Of a DNA stretch of 64,000 bases, positions 10,184 to 20,610 are shown piece after piece. Both the position numbers and the translations under genes were made by a program. The DNA comes from Gnomoniopsis sp. IMI 355080. Lineage: Eukaryota > Ascomycota > Sordariomycetes > Diaporthales > Gnomoniaceae. The stretch lies in NCBI GenBank assembly GCA_027946555.1, contig JAPEVC010000011.1, positions 62,001-126,000 on the forward strand, given 5' to 3'. The notes under the pieces were generated by a model. That model saw only the letters and a list, made by a program, of their open reading frames with translations, was not told where the DNA came from and made no database searches. Within the stretch, counting starts at the first letter, position 1, and every line of letters begins with the position of its first letter.

Positions 10184-12172
10184 CTATAGAGAGTATCTGA
10201 AGTGGATGTTCTCAAAGTCGGTCATGTCAGACTCGGCATTAAGCCGGCCTTGGTGTGCAGACTCCTCTTCAGTAAAGCCCATCTCTGCAACGAGTAGAGC
10301 TCGCCTTCTGTTTTGTCGTTGGTCTAGGAGTGGTTAGTATTTCGGCGCTGAAAGAAGAAAACCCTTCTACTCAAATGCATAAGTTTTCGTGTCTGAACAA
10401 AACTCACAGTATGTGCGCCACAAAATCATCATGACGAATTCGACACCAAACATAGTGGCGCAAGTCACGATTGCTGGAGTGTACATGGGAGCGTCTTTGG
10501 TCTGGAAAACCTGTGCACCAATGCAGTTGCCAGCACACCAAGAGGCGAAAAGCACAACACTGGTGACAGATTTCTTCGTACGCCCAGCGACGTTCGACGG
10601 GAGCAACGTCCAGAGAACTTTGGAGAGTTAGTGATTCACCACCAAGTTTTCATTCACGTTTAGAAGGTACTCACGAGGGCCAGTGACGGTACCAAGACTA
10701 GTGATAAAATAACAGCCCCAACGGGTCCAAAGCAGGCCCTCTTGACCTTTGGGCAGGAGAGCAAGAGCCAACAGGCCGGCAAAAGAGGGAACAATCGACA
10801 TCAATATGAAGTAGACTTAAGAACGGAAGGTCAGCATCTGTAGTCCGAAGACGATGAAACCAATAGAAGCAGGACTTACTCCGAAGACCAGGCTTTTTCA
10901 TCGTAATGTTTCCCACAATGATGAACCATACAATGGCCAACAACTGTTGCGGTATCTTGCCCTTGACAATAGTGTCCAACGAACTGAAACCAAACCCCGT
11001 ATACACCAGGTTACCAAACGAGGTTAGCCCTCCATTTGGAATGGCATTGATCAGAGATATGAAGAAGAAGAAATATGTCTGAGGATCTCGGAGCGTCACC
11101 CAGACCTGATGCATATCCCATTTTCTCTCTTTCACGTCACTTCCCGTCTGACTGGACACGACTCTCGCCTGCGCCATTCTCTTCTCTTCGGCACTCAACC
11201 ATCGACAGTCTCGTGGTGTGGAGAAAATGAAGAACACAGCAACGGACAACATAATGGTCAGTGATCCCAGGAAAATCGAGATGCCCTTCCAAGGCGCCAG
11301 ACCACCATTCTGGGACTGAGCGCGCTTGCCAATACCGTAATTGATCAATGATGTGATTATATCCATGCCCGGATTGGCGGTGCCCCAGACTACAAGTCTT
11401 AGCGAATGCTCGCGTGTAGTGTACCAGGATGCAGTCATCACGAGGAGAGCCGGATACGTGGTGCTTTCCGCGAGGCCTTGTAGGAAGCGGATTGCCATCA
11501 AATCTGCGAAAGTCTTGGTGAAGGCCACGCAGAGTACAAGAATACCCTTGGGATCGAAATCAGCCTTGAGTATAAGCGATCAGATATGGTCATATGAATC
11601 CCTAACCTACCCAAGTAAACATGCTAATAGCAACGACTCTGCCCAGGTTGAATTTCTGCAGCACGTAATTTGCTGGAAATTCTGCAACGAGAAACGCGAT
11701 ATAAAATATGGACGTCAGCCCTGGCCGATGTATCAGTCATGGCCTGGAAGCACCCGAAATCTTCTGAAAGGGGCAACTGTGCAATGAAGAGTGACTTTCT
11801 TACAAGAGTATTGCTGTCCAAACAGATGAGTATCGGTGATGAGGCCGAACGTGGCTTGCGTAGATATCGAGACTTTATCCGCATATTGGACACCAGAACA
11901 GATCTTCAATAGGTAATCTTGCTAGCATGACAATATCCCACGAAAAGCGATCATCAGACAAGCTGATACTCGTGTGGATGACTCACCCACATCATCGGGA
12001 GGATGATCCAGTCAACTTTTGCGAGAAGTTTGCGGTATTGTTCTGGCGAGAATTCCTCCTCCGCCGCGTGTACAATATCCTCCACCACGTTATCAACTTT
12101 TCCCTCCGCCATGGACTCATTCTCATTAATTGTCCGGGCCGGGACGATGGCCTCCTCCTTCTTGTCGGTCAT
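10184..12172 (-). CDS. MFS permease, Dal5/allantoate family, 529 aa, seven exons
   Basis: Exons 12172-11987, 11921-11804, 11720-11611, 11564-10880, 10815-10675, 10617-10408 and 10323-10184 join in frame to 529 residues. A hydrophilic N-terminus with E/D-rich helix leads into VDWIILPMMW, then VQYADKVSISTQATFGL (the family's DKx motif), SWLTSIFYIAFLVAEFPANYVLQKF, MAIRFLQGLAEST..P and PWKGISIFLGSLT. The later half contains the TYFFFFISLINAIPNGG and TRWGCYFITSLGTVTG segments, and the tail ends with YQRQNRRRALL and an acidic C-terminus. This is the anion:cation symporter (ACS/Dal5) family, which moves allantoate, nicotinate, pantothenate, ureidosuccinate or small peptides at the plasma membrane; the substrate cannot be read from sequence. 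GATA sites upstream suggest nitrogen control. Confidence 0.9.
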
Positions 12173-12283
12173 CTTGTGCGTGTCGCCAAGCAGGATTTCA
12201 GGGTTTTCGCAGGTTTCTTGGTGGACTATGTTTCGTCTTTTGAAGTGTGCTCAATGAGAAATGAGCACCAAAGTTGCTTTATT

Positions 12284-12330
12284 ATACTGATAAGGAGGCA
12301 ACCCATGCTGTACAACCCAGGGTGTTATCT
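12284..12330. promoter_or_regulatory. GATA-factor site pair upstream of the MFS permease
   Basis: CTGATAAG (GATA core 12289-12291) and, on the opposite strand, AGATAAC (read as GTTATCT, 12324-12330) lie about 115-160 bp upstream of the permease ATG. Paired HGATAR motifs of this kind are what AreA/NIT2 nitrogen regulators bind, and Dal5-type permeases are commonly nitrogen-repressed. Confidence 0.3.
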
Positions 12331-12925
12331 GTGGGACGCGAATGGAGAAAGATACTCTCCAATCCTGCGAGATAGACCGGACCGACCCTATCTTAGATTG
12401 TATGCTTCCGTACCCCCTAGACCTCTAGGTATCATTTTTATGATCATAGAAATCTTCACAATGTACCTAGGCCGCGACGACTTGAAACACTTCAAAGAAC
12501 CACAGCAGCGTTGTGTCCCTTCCGATCGGGACCTTCTATTTCATTCCAATAGTATTCACCTGCGTCAATACTAAGGTGTCGTTGCCCTTGGATGCGGGAA
12601 TAAGGAACAACATCCGGGGAAGGGCATCCCTTGTAAGCACCACTCGAGCCCTGATCGAAATACAGCGCCTTCTGAAATTGTTGAATCGCACTTGTACGAG
12701 GGCCGAATACATTTTGATGTGTTGTTTTAGTCATCTCTACCTAGGTACTTCCTACTGTCCGATCTTCTTGAGTGTCTAATCGGAGATCTTGCTTGTCGTC
12801 TCTGTCTTGGGCGCTTGAGGCCGGATATCGACTAAAACAATTTAATTTCGGAGATGCTGATAGACTTTCTAGATGGAAAAGATCGTTAGAAACATCCCAC
12901 CAGCCCAGGGGCCGCCTTCAAAGTT

Positions 12926-12937
12926 GGGGGGGGGGGG
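12926..12937. repeat. Homopolymer run of 12 G
   Basis: Twelve consecutive G in intergenic DNA between the MFS and HsbA-like genes. The length could be affected by sequencing error. Confidence 0.8.
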
Positions 12938-14228
12938 TTAGTTTGAAGTGCATTGAACACATGTCACACAAAATCACGTCGCTCATCCTATGGCAATGGC
13001 TACTGCACAGTATCAAAGCGAAATCATGATAAGGCTGCCTTCCCAATTCCATGATAATGTAATTCTCTGATCTTACAAACCTTGACCCAGATTTACCGAG
13101 GTAAGAGATCAACGTCGAAGTGTCGAGAAGCCGCCACGGATTCCTGACCGATCTCTTAATCCGGTTTGGCCAGTCTCCGTGGCTGGGTGCATGATGCTGA
13201 AGCCTTTCGTCCATGACCCTCACGCCTGTCTGTCCATCAGGACGGAGGAATGTCGGTCACGGAGGCTATGCCAGCCACCCCGTTCAAAGAGGAAGATGGA
13301 TACAGTATGCCCAGACGGTATGCGTTGATATATCAGCAGCGTATTAATTGAATATCGTGTAGCTTCACCTCGGTCCAGTGAGAGCATGGACGGATTCCGG
13401 GGGTGAGAGGGAGACCTCGAAAATGTTGGCTCTTAGACCTGGGGAAGCCAAGTAAATACATGCCTCCCTTACGTATTAAGACTAGGAACATCATCCGTGC
13501 CTTTTCTGAAATCGCACATCCTTGTTTACTTTCGGAAGATAGACATCGAGATTTTGACAGTTGCCAAACCTATCAAACCCTGCGACGATCAGATGAAAGC
13601 CTCAGCTGCATGGCATGTTTCTGCCGCAGGTCCGCAGGGGTCAGGAGGAAAAATTGTATCCCCGAGATATCATCCAGAGCCCCCGACAACTACGTCTATT
13701 CCGGGCTACGTGGGCGCATGACGCTGTCTAATCGATGTCTCAATAGACTCAGTCAGTCCCTGTTTGCCCACTGATCCTGGAGCTCGTCTCACCGCGGGGA
13801 TCAACTGACATCAGATGCACAGCCGAGAGCTAATTTCGTTTGCTGTGGCGATCAGGTCGAACCACTGGAACTCGGATGGTGGGACTTCCATGGCACTGCT
13901 CGTACGTTCGAGCTCAGGTCGGGAGCTAATTCACTACGACTAAGAAAGTCGCCTCTTGTACTTTTCGAACATCCCAGAGCAGCCTACTTGTACTGTAGAA
14001 GACAATAAATTCAACACCGTATTGAACACCTCCCATTATCTTATTATAGTGTGTAACCTATGTGAGTATTACTGCGTATGCGCTCGCGTCCGGTGACCAT
14101 CAACACTACCTACTTGAAGATATATTGTAGATGTTGGACCAACCCCAAGAACAGATGCCCCTCTGTGAACTTCGTATTCAAAGACCTTGACCCTTCGTCT
14201 TCTGGAATCCAAAAGATACAACCAATAT

Positions 14229-14867
14229 TTACAAATGCCGCATCATCAGAGGACTGGTATCCAAAGACCCGGCGGGACATTGCACTGCACAAGAACAGGT
14301 TCCGTCGGCATCTAGTGTCCCGATTCCAGTATTTATCACACCCGTTCCAGTACTGGAAAACGCAGCAATGCCCCTGTCGAAGATTGCGGTGAGCTCTTGA
14401 AAAGCTAGTGTCACGTCCACTCCACCGTCTGGAAGGCTTGAGAGGTCCGGGATCTTGCTGGCCAGGGCCTCCCCAAAGGCGATGCTGGCAACTTTGTCGG
14501 CCATCGTGGCCTGAAGGACTGGGCTAGTACCGTTCGTCGCGTCGAAGTAGGGTTTCTGAGCGATGAAATCTGAGATGGTCAGGTTCGCGTTCTGTCTCAA
14601 CGCGGCCGTCGATGGTCCGAGAGCAGCTGCGTCTTGCAGGCTTAGGGGCGCCGACTGCTGGACAACCCGGGTCGCATTCTCCAACAACGGCACAGCGAGC
14701 GCACCAAACCGAACAAGGTCTGCTATGCTTCCCTGGGTGACATTGAGCACGGCTGCGTCCAAGTTACGGAGATTTGCGTTGATGGCATCCATTGCCTGTA
14801 GGATGGCGCCGATGTCCGCTACAGCGGTCGCCGTCAACAGGAACAAAATTCCAAGCCGTAGGAACAT
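14229..14867 (-). CDS. HsbA-like secreted surface protein (cell wall galactomannoprotein family), 212 aa
   Basis: The frame is open further upstream, but the ATG at 14867 is chosen because it begins a clean signal peptide (MFLRLGILFLLTATAVA). The mature part, DIGAILQAMDAINANLRNLDAAVLNV, then VPLLENATRVVQQSAPLSLQDAAALG and LNANLTISDFIAQKP-like segments, is amphipathic helical. It matches hydrophobic surface binding protein A / cell wall galactomannoprotein (PF12296), small secreted proteins that coat hydrophobic surfaces and help recruit hydrolases such as cutinases. The C-terminus adds a short CSCAVQCPAG segment that is not part of the core family. Single exon. It is isolated, with long intergenic stretches on both sides. 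Confidence 0.85.
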   Translation of the reverse strand: MFLRLGILFLLTATAVADIGAILQAMDAINANLRNLDAAVLNVTQGSIADLVRFGALAVPLLENATRVVQQSAPLSLQDAAALGPSTAALRQNANLTISDFIAQKPYFDATNGTSPVLQATMADKVASIAFGEALASKIPDLSSLPDGGVDVTLAFQELTAIFDRGIAAFSSTGTGVINTGIGTLDADGTCSCAVQCPAGSLDTSPLMMRHL

Positions 14868-15470
14868 TTTGTAATGAATAATATCGAACAGAGGGGAGAG
14901 GTCGTGAGATCTCAATGTACCAAACCGGTGTCGTGAGCAACGTGTTACGGCGCGCTGAAATTTGAAGAGTCGATAGTCGTTGGGGAATCGCAACAAGCGC
15001 AGCAACAGGCTATGCTTATTTCTAGTATGGACACTGCGGAATTCATCTCACTTAGGGGCTACGAAGGAGGAACATTGGCAACCTTTCCGTGCTTGATCAC
15101 CATGTTTATACTCCTAGTTGACAGAACTCTGCCTGTCGATCTGATTGGCAATAGCCTGGGCAACATATTAGACTCAAGTTTGCCAAATAAGGTTCCATTC
15201 CGTCGCAAGTTTGCTCCGGATGGGATCAAGATCAATTAATGCAGCATTGACAGGTGACTCCTGTCAGATCTGCATTGATTGCAGCTCGTCCCAAGTGTTG
15301 TAGGCCCGTCCTCTTGGTATAGAGCATAGGGTTATGAATGTAAAATGCTGGGAGTTGTTCTCGGCCGTTGAAACAAAAGCACTCTCTTGTCTTTCACTGC
15401 CCAACGCCAAGAAAACCCGCGGGTCTTTATAAAGTTTCGTGTAGACTACTCTTCAGCCTCTAGACATTCA

Positions 15471-15508
15471 TACCGGCAGCAAGAATATATACCGGCAGCA
15501 AGAATATA
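15471..15508. repeat. Perfect tandem duplication, 2 x 19 bp
   Basis: The unit taccggcagcaagaatata occurs twice with no gap (15471-15489, 15490-15508). It lies between the HsbA-like and aminotransferase genes, outside any coding frame. Confidence 0.9.
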
Positions 15509-15984
15509 TACTACGTAGTTACAAATTCAAATCGAATAATATACATCGCCATATAGTTTAGAATACATTTATACTAAGGCATGCTAACAGCAATATAACA
15601 CTCGTATACGCAGGCCCTGTATCCCCCGGGAGAGGTGAGTGATTCGATATGCTGCATAGCGAACCAAAAATCCACTCGCGTCTCTCTTCAAACTGACGTT
15701 ACGATCTTCGCATTATGGTGAGGCCAAGTTGACCATCGACTTCACAGCGGTGCACATTTGCAAGTTCACCTTTTTCATGTTGATGGCAACCTCAGGGCAA
15801 TAGCCCGGCCAACAATGGATTCAACCCGCTAATCATCAGATCGGCATACCCAGGTAGTAATTCGCCTACGCATTGTAATGTTGGTCGAGTTGTCACTGCC
15901 GACAAGGAAAGCAGCACATATTAGAGGTGATGAGCTCCAGGTCCGGTTCCCAAGCTGGTCCGGGGCAGAAGGCTGAATTGTCGT

Positions 15985-15997
15985 GCCGGATTCCGGC
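15985..15997. promoter_or_regulatory. Palindromic CGG-N3-CCG site upstream of the aminotransferase
   Basis: GCCGGATTCCGGC has 6-bp arms around a single central base. It lies about 155-165 bp before the aminotransferase ATG and is flanked by further CGG triplets (15944, 15956, 16002-16007). CGG inverted repeats with fixed spacing are the usual sites of Zn2Cys6 regulators. A copy differing at one base is in the carboxylesterase promoter (19955-19967). Confidence 0.5.
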
Positions 15998-16149
15998 CCG
16001 GTCCGGATCAAAATGTGGGCCCCCTTGTCGCCGACCCTTCGGAGCATGATACGGGCTATATCAAGTAGCGTTGAGCACAATACGTATTTTCAAAAGTTCA
16101 GATTCTATTGGAAATAATTGTTGAATCGATTTGACAGAACCCTAGCAGA

Positions 16150-18005
16150 ATGGGCTCAACGACTCGAAATATGGATTTATCACACCATATCAATGCCAAA
16201 TCCAAGGCGCGGCATCCAAGCCCGTTGAAGGACATGATCGCACTCATGGGCCAGGAAGGCATGATCAGCCTTGCGGGTGGTAAGAATTGAGTGTTTACAA
16301 GGAAGAGAATTGCAGCAGATCACCAGAGGCTGATACTTATATACTTGTGCGCAGGTCTTCCACATCCATCTCTCTTTCCGATTACAAATATCAAGTTCAC
16401 TGCAATGACAGCAGATGCACAAAAGAATCCCGGCACTGAGATCACCGTCTCTCAAGACTCAGATGTTCCTTTATCGCAGTGGCTGCAGTATGGTAAGCAT
16501 AATCTCCATGTCCTGAAGAAGGACCGGGAACAAAAGACATTAAAACATCACACAGGCAGTGGAGCTGGCAATGCTCAATTACGAAATTGGTGCCATGACT
16601 TTACAACGCGCGTTCACCAGCCAGCTTATCAAGATTTTGAAGTTTTGTGCAACTACGGAAACACAAATGCATGGAGCAAAGTGGTCAGTCTGCTGCTCGA
16701 GGACGACGACTATATACTTTGCGAGAACTTCACGTATCCATCCGCCCAAGCTCTTTGGATCCCCCTCGGTAATCACGCAGCCCCAGTAGCACTTGATGAT
16801 CAGGGTATGAGAGCGGATCTGCTGGAGGAAATGCTGGTCAACTGGGAGTCAACGCACCCTGGGAAACGCAGGCCACATGTCATGTATGTGGTTCCCATCG
16901 GCTCAAATCCGACGGGAATTACGTACAGTGCGGAGAGAAAGAAGGAGATTTACAGCATATGCGTCAAATACGGTGAGTCTTTGGAGCCGTGCAGGCAAGG
17001 CTGAAGTTCCTACTGATGAGGAGTATACAGATATCATAATCGTAGAGGACGACCCGTACTTCTTTCTCCAATTTCCTCCCCCCAACCCATCAGGTCAAAG
17101 TGGCCCAGAAGTCGTTGATAATAAGACTTTCCTCGACTCTCTCTCCCCATCTTTCCTCCGCTACGATTACCAAGGTCGCGTCATCCGCCTCGAGTCCTTC
17201 AGCAAAAATCTAGCACCTGGCCTGCGTCTCGGCTTCTTTGTCGCCAACCCCATTTTCTCCGAGCGTCTTTTGCGCGCTTTAGAAGTCGACACGCAAGACC
17301 CTTCCGGTCTCTCGCAAGCATTTGTACTCAGCCTACTCCAGTCGTGGGGACACGAGGGCTTTGTTCGGTGGATGCAGAACATTCGCAGCGAGTACCAAAG
17401 ACGGAGGGACTGGATGGTAGCAGCGTTTTCAGACCAGTTCGAGCTTGTTCCCGCAGAGCAGTGCTCTGATCTATCTGGTGAGCAAGGTCTGGTAGCTCTA
17501 CTGAAGAGCGCAGATGAGACCAAGAAACCGGTGCCCGTTTTCAGCTTTGTGCCACCGACCGCTGGGATGTTTGTATGGGCAAAGTTCTACTTAAACTCAA
17601 ACCCAAACTTCAAAAAGGCTCTGAGTCACGGAAATATGCTTGATCCCGAACAAAACTTTGCCAATCAATTGTGGCGGAAGTTTTCAGAAGATCTCGTAAG
17701 TCTGGAACCTGGCTGGTGAACCACAGGAAGATATTTCATGTCTGACAGATGCTACTAGGTCCTCGTGACACCTGGCTCATACTACCACCCTTGGGAAGGG
17801 AAGGCAAAGACGACCACAAAAACAAGGGGCGGTGAGCCCGGTGTTGCCCACTTCCGTTTCTCATTCGCCATGACCACGGTAGGTGCCTCTGCTCTTCTTT
17901 TTATGTGTAATGGACTAATTCGTGTGACAGAAGGAAGATATGGAACAAGGAATAGAGAGATTTGCCAACGTAGTTCGAAAGTCGTGGGGCTTTTCATGCG
18001 AATAA
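16150..18005 (+). CDS. Aro8-like aromatic/2-aminoadipate aminotransferase (PLP class I/II), 514 aa
   Basis: Exons 16150-16279, 16355-16492, 16556-16972, 17031-17695, 17759-17878 and 17931-18005 join in frame to 514 residues. Family landmarks in order are ISLAGGLPHPSLFP (N-terminal substrate segment), PLSQWLQYG.GSGAGNAQLRNW, YPSAQALWIPLGN, VPIGSNPTGITYSAERK, VEDDPYFFLQF (PLP-ring contacts) and LESFSKNLAPGLRLGF with the Schiff-base Lys at about residue 287. This is the Aro8/Aro9/KAT-II group, which transfers amino groups between aromatic amino acids or 2-aminoadipate and 2-oxo acids in the cytosol. No targeting peptide is seen. It converges on the carboxylesterase with 60 bp between stops, and the two promoters share a palindrome, so the pair may act in one pathway, e.g. 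breakdown of an aromatic amino-acid derivative (inference). Confidence 0.9.
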
Positions 18006-18065
18006 TAGACCATGTTTGGGTGGCAAGAGAGCTTGTGTCCCCGTAGCTCGGCATTGTTGCAGCAG

Positions 18066-19777
18066 CTACTTGTCCGAAGAGTTCCCAAAAATCTCTCCAA
18101 GCTTGACCAATGCGTCCCACCTCGGGTCAAGGCAGACTTCAATTTTAGCTTCCGGAGTTGCCATTACAAGCTCTTTCACAGTCCTCGTGCCATGATCATA
18201 GTCCTTCTCATCCTTGACCAATGCAACGAGAGTATCAATCCATTTTTGCATGAAGACCCTTTCGATCTCGGTGGGCCCATGGGTGAGGGAAAAGCTACAC
18301 ACAATGACCTTTGTCAGTCCTCATTGCGTGCCAAGGACTCAGGGTTCCGTGGAGATGATCAGACTTACTTCCAAATAGGCCGGTCCATAGCGTGGGCCAC
18401 ACCATACGACTTTGGTGCCACTTTTTCCGTGATGAATGACAGCCGGTACGCAATGTGATACCTCCAGATCTGCTCCAAAGGCACACCGTTGTCGACCAAT
18501 GCTCGCACGAGCACACGACCCGGTGCCCGCACCTGGCCGTCGGCGATGATGCTGCCGAAACAATTCTTCCACTCCGTCAAATCGTCTGTATCAGGCAGTT
18601 TATAATGCTTGAGTATACGATCCGTTAGCTCTGGTGAGTAATAGTTCGAGATTTGCAGCCGGAGTGCCTCAAGAGTCGGCTCTTCTGGACTATTGTATGT
18701 GGAGTACAGCGTTTCTTCGTTCCTCACCTCGCCAATGAGGAGGCGGTATCTGCGGCGCATGAATTCTTCTGCGAAAGTTTTGCTTTGGATGTAGTCGAAC
18801 ATGCCGGAGTGAAAGAAGATATCGTCGGTAACGGGGCGAAAGGTGTGGTTTTTCAGGTGGTTCAGAGAGGCTACCAGGTCATCCGTGGGCACTTCGCGCA
18901 ACTTATCCAACTTTTCCTGGCCGGACAGAGTGGTGTCGATATTGAAGTACTCACACAACTCATCGAATTGTGCGTCAACGTCCCCGAGGCTTTTAGGCTG
19001 TGCAGGAATCGCATTGGAACACATGAATACCCGGTGAAACGTCAGGTCCTGTGCAGACACCGTCAGGCCACCATTACGACGAAAATCGTACAACATCTGC
19101 GCCTCCACACTATAAGCTCCCGCGCTTCTTCCCGCGAGCGTGATATTCTCCTTGTCGCCGCCGAATAATCCCACATTCGTCTTCACCCACTCGATTGCCA
19201 AGCGCTGGTCCCACAGGCCGAAGTTGCCTGCGGATTCCCCTCCGCTTTCGTTGAGCAGCGTGTTCCCGGCCAAAAAGCCAAAGACGTTCAGACGATAACC
19301 AATGGCAATCACAATAGAATCGAGCCCACCCGTGGAGATCAGCTCAGTAGGATCCATGTCGAACGTCTGTGAGGGGTCACCCATCTGGAACCAGCCGCCG
19401 TGAATCCAGAGCTTGACGGGCCATTTCTTGTTTGGCTGGGTTGGATCAGGGACTGGCGTCCAGATATTCAAGTAAAGACAGTCCTCGCTGTAGGTGTTTG
19501 GGTCTTTGCCCATCTGCCCCGGATGGAAGACCTTTTGCGGGCAAACGCATCGAAATTGGGTGGCATCGTAAGGTCCAGTGCCATCGTCGGATTTGTACTG
19601 GTGCGATGTTGATAAAGGCACAGGCTTACGCCAGCGTCGAGAGCCAGTCGGCGGGAGTGCATAAGGAATGCCAGCGTAACGGCGAGCTTTTTGGTCATGT
19701 TGAATACCGCGGATGACCCCCTTGTTGCCAAGGTCCAGGTCGTGTTCCGTCTTGGTGTAGGATATAGTTTGTCCCAT
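18066..19777 (-). CDS. Type-B carboxylesterase, cytosolic, 545 aa
   Basis: Exons 19777-18369 and 18294-18066 give 545 residues of the carboxylesterase/lipase type-B alpha/beta-hydrolase family (PF00135). Seen in order: RYAGIPYALPPTG, SEDCLYLNIWTP, VKLWIHGGWFQMG (oxyanion-hole HGG), NFGLWDQRLAIEWVKTNVGLFGGD, then the nucleophile elbow AGRSAGA with Ser218. The usual Glu before the Ser is Arg here. A likely catalytic His lies in GVAHAMDRPIW at the end of exon 1. There is no signal peptide; the protein begins MGQTIS, which fits a myristoylation consensus. An extra GESAG pentapeptide at about 180-184 precedes NFGLWDQ and is not at the catalytic position. Substrate unknown; a role shared with the convergent aminotransferase is inferred from layout and promoter. 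Confidence 0.9.
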
Positions 19778-19954
19778 GGTGAATCACTGTGAGTTTTCTT
19801 TCAACTTTCTTTTGGAGTCGCCGAGATCAAAACGCGAATTTCACACCTTTGCTGAAGTAAGAAGTCCTTTCCAGATGAAATATCTTGGCTTGGAGGCCAG
19901 ATTTGACGATCGGATGATGGATCCGGCCCCGATTCCGCATGTGGTTCCGATAAT

Positions 19955-19967
19955 GCCGGGTTCCGGC
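19955..19967. promoter_or_regulatory. CGG-N3-CCG site upstream of the carboxylesterase
   Basis: GCCGGGTTCCGGC has 5-bp inverted arms around GTT and differs at one base from the aminotransferase site at 15985-15997. It lies about 180 bp before the esterase ATG. More CCG triplets (19923, 19935, 19947) flank it. Confidence 0.5.
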
Positions 19968-20019
19968 AACATGATGTTCACTCCGGGCCCGATAATTCGC
20001 TTGTCTAACTTCTTTCTCA

Positions 20020-20047
20020 CATATCGTTCTTGAATTCGAACGATATG
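20020..20047. repeat. Inverted repeat with 10-bp arms
   Basis: Arms CATATCGTTC and GAACGATATG flank the 8-bp centre TTGAATTC. It lies about 245 bp upstream of the carboxylesterase start, beyond the CCG-rich block. It could be a dimeric regulator site. Confidence 0.6.
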
Positions 20048-20610
20048 ATTACGAGAAACAGGACTTATCCCACATGTCACGACATGAAAATAACCACAGC
20101 AGTCGACTCCTTGCTTCCGAATTTGCTGGTACTTGGCCCGTGGACGAATTGAACGGCGAAGTATATCTCACTAGACACTTTGAGGATGAGCTCACAACGA
20201 GCTCGTGGGATAATGTTGATAATTGGCGATAGGCTTGGAGGGATGACAGAAGGGCAACTTTTCCTTGGCCGTTCCTCTTGACGCCCGTACAGAGTAGAGC
20301 GAGCCTTCCAACATCTTGGTGGTCATCACCCCTTGCATGTCACTTAGATATGCATCGCTTCCGTAGGCACAAACTTGGTGCGCATTCGTTCTTGAGGCAT
20401 CCGTCTGCCAACCCAAGCAACTTTGGCTAGCACGAAGCTGCCCCGTTCATACGCACGCTAGTTGGGCTCTTCAAAAACGCAGTTGTGTCTTCCAAAGTCA
20501 TCGATTGACCTCTAGTAACCATAACTGAGCCGGCCACCCCTTCTCCCGAAAAGCAGACCCAGAACTCCAGACCTGCCCATTTAATTTGCCAAGCAATTCC
20601 ATTGTTCCGT

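Larger units (their letters stand above)
12173..14228. other. Intergenic 12173-14228
   Basis: Upstream of the MFS gene and downstream of the HsbA-like gene. Near the MFS start are GATA motifs (12289-12293 GATAA; 12325-12330 TTATCT). A run of 12 G is at 12926-12937. A CGGATTCCGG element is at 13391-13400. TACCTAGG-type elements are at 12464-12471 and 12739-12748. Open frames here are short, mostly lack ATG starts and have no recognisable domain. Confidence 0.45.
14868..16149. other. Intergenic 14868-16149, divergent promoters
   Basis: Head-to-head space between the HsbA-like gene (-) and the aminotransferase (+). It holds a 19-bp perfect tandem duplication (15471-15508), an AT-rich stretch (about 15480-15600) and a block of CGG/CCG triplets at 15942-16010 close to the aminotransferase. 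A plus-strand ATG frame at 15012-15239 (75 codons) has no recognisable feature. Confidence 0.45.
19778..20610. other. Intergenic 19778-20610
   Basis: Promoter of the carboxylesterase and 3' side of PRPP synthetase. It contains many CCG/CGG triplets at 19910-19990, including the palindrome at 19955-19967, and a 28-bp inverted repeat at 20020-20047. A minus-strand open frame (19841-20080) is not supported as a gene. Confidence 0.45.

Noticed and set aside
15012..15239. 75-codon plus-strand ATG frame
   Set aside because: No homology signal or domain; too short to support without expression data.
15829..16080. 83-codon minus-strand frame over the aminotransferase promoter
   Set aside because: No domain; it covers the CGG block that is better explained as regulatory.
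19841..20080. Minus-strand frame with Gly/Ile-spaced text resembling hexapeptide repeats (IIGTTCGIGAGSII)
   Set aside because: Only 79 codons and it arises from the CCG-rich promoter block; no start context or flanking family sequence.
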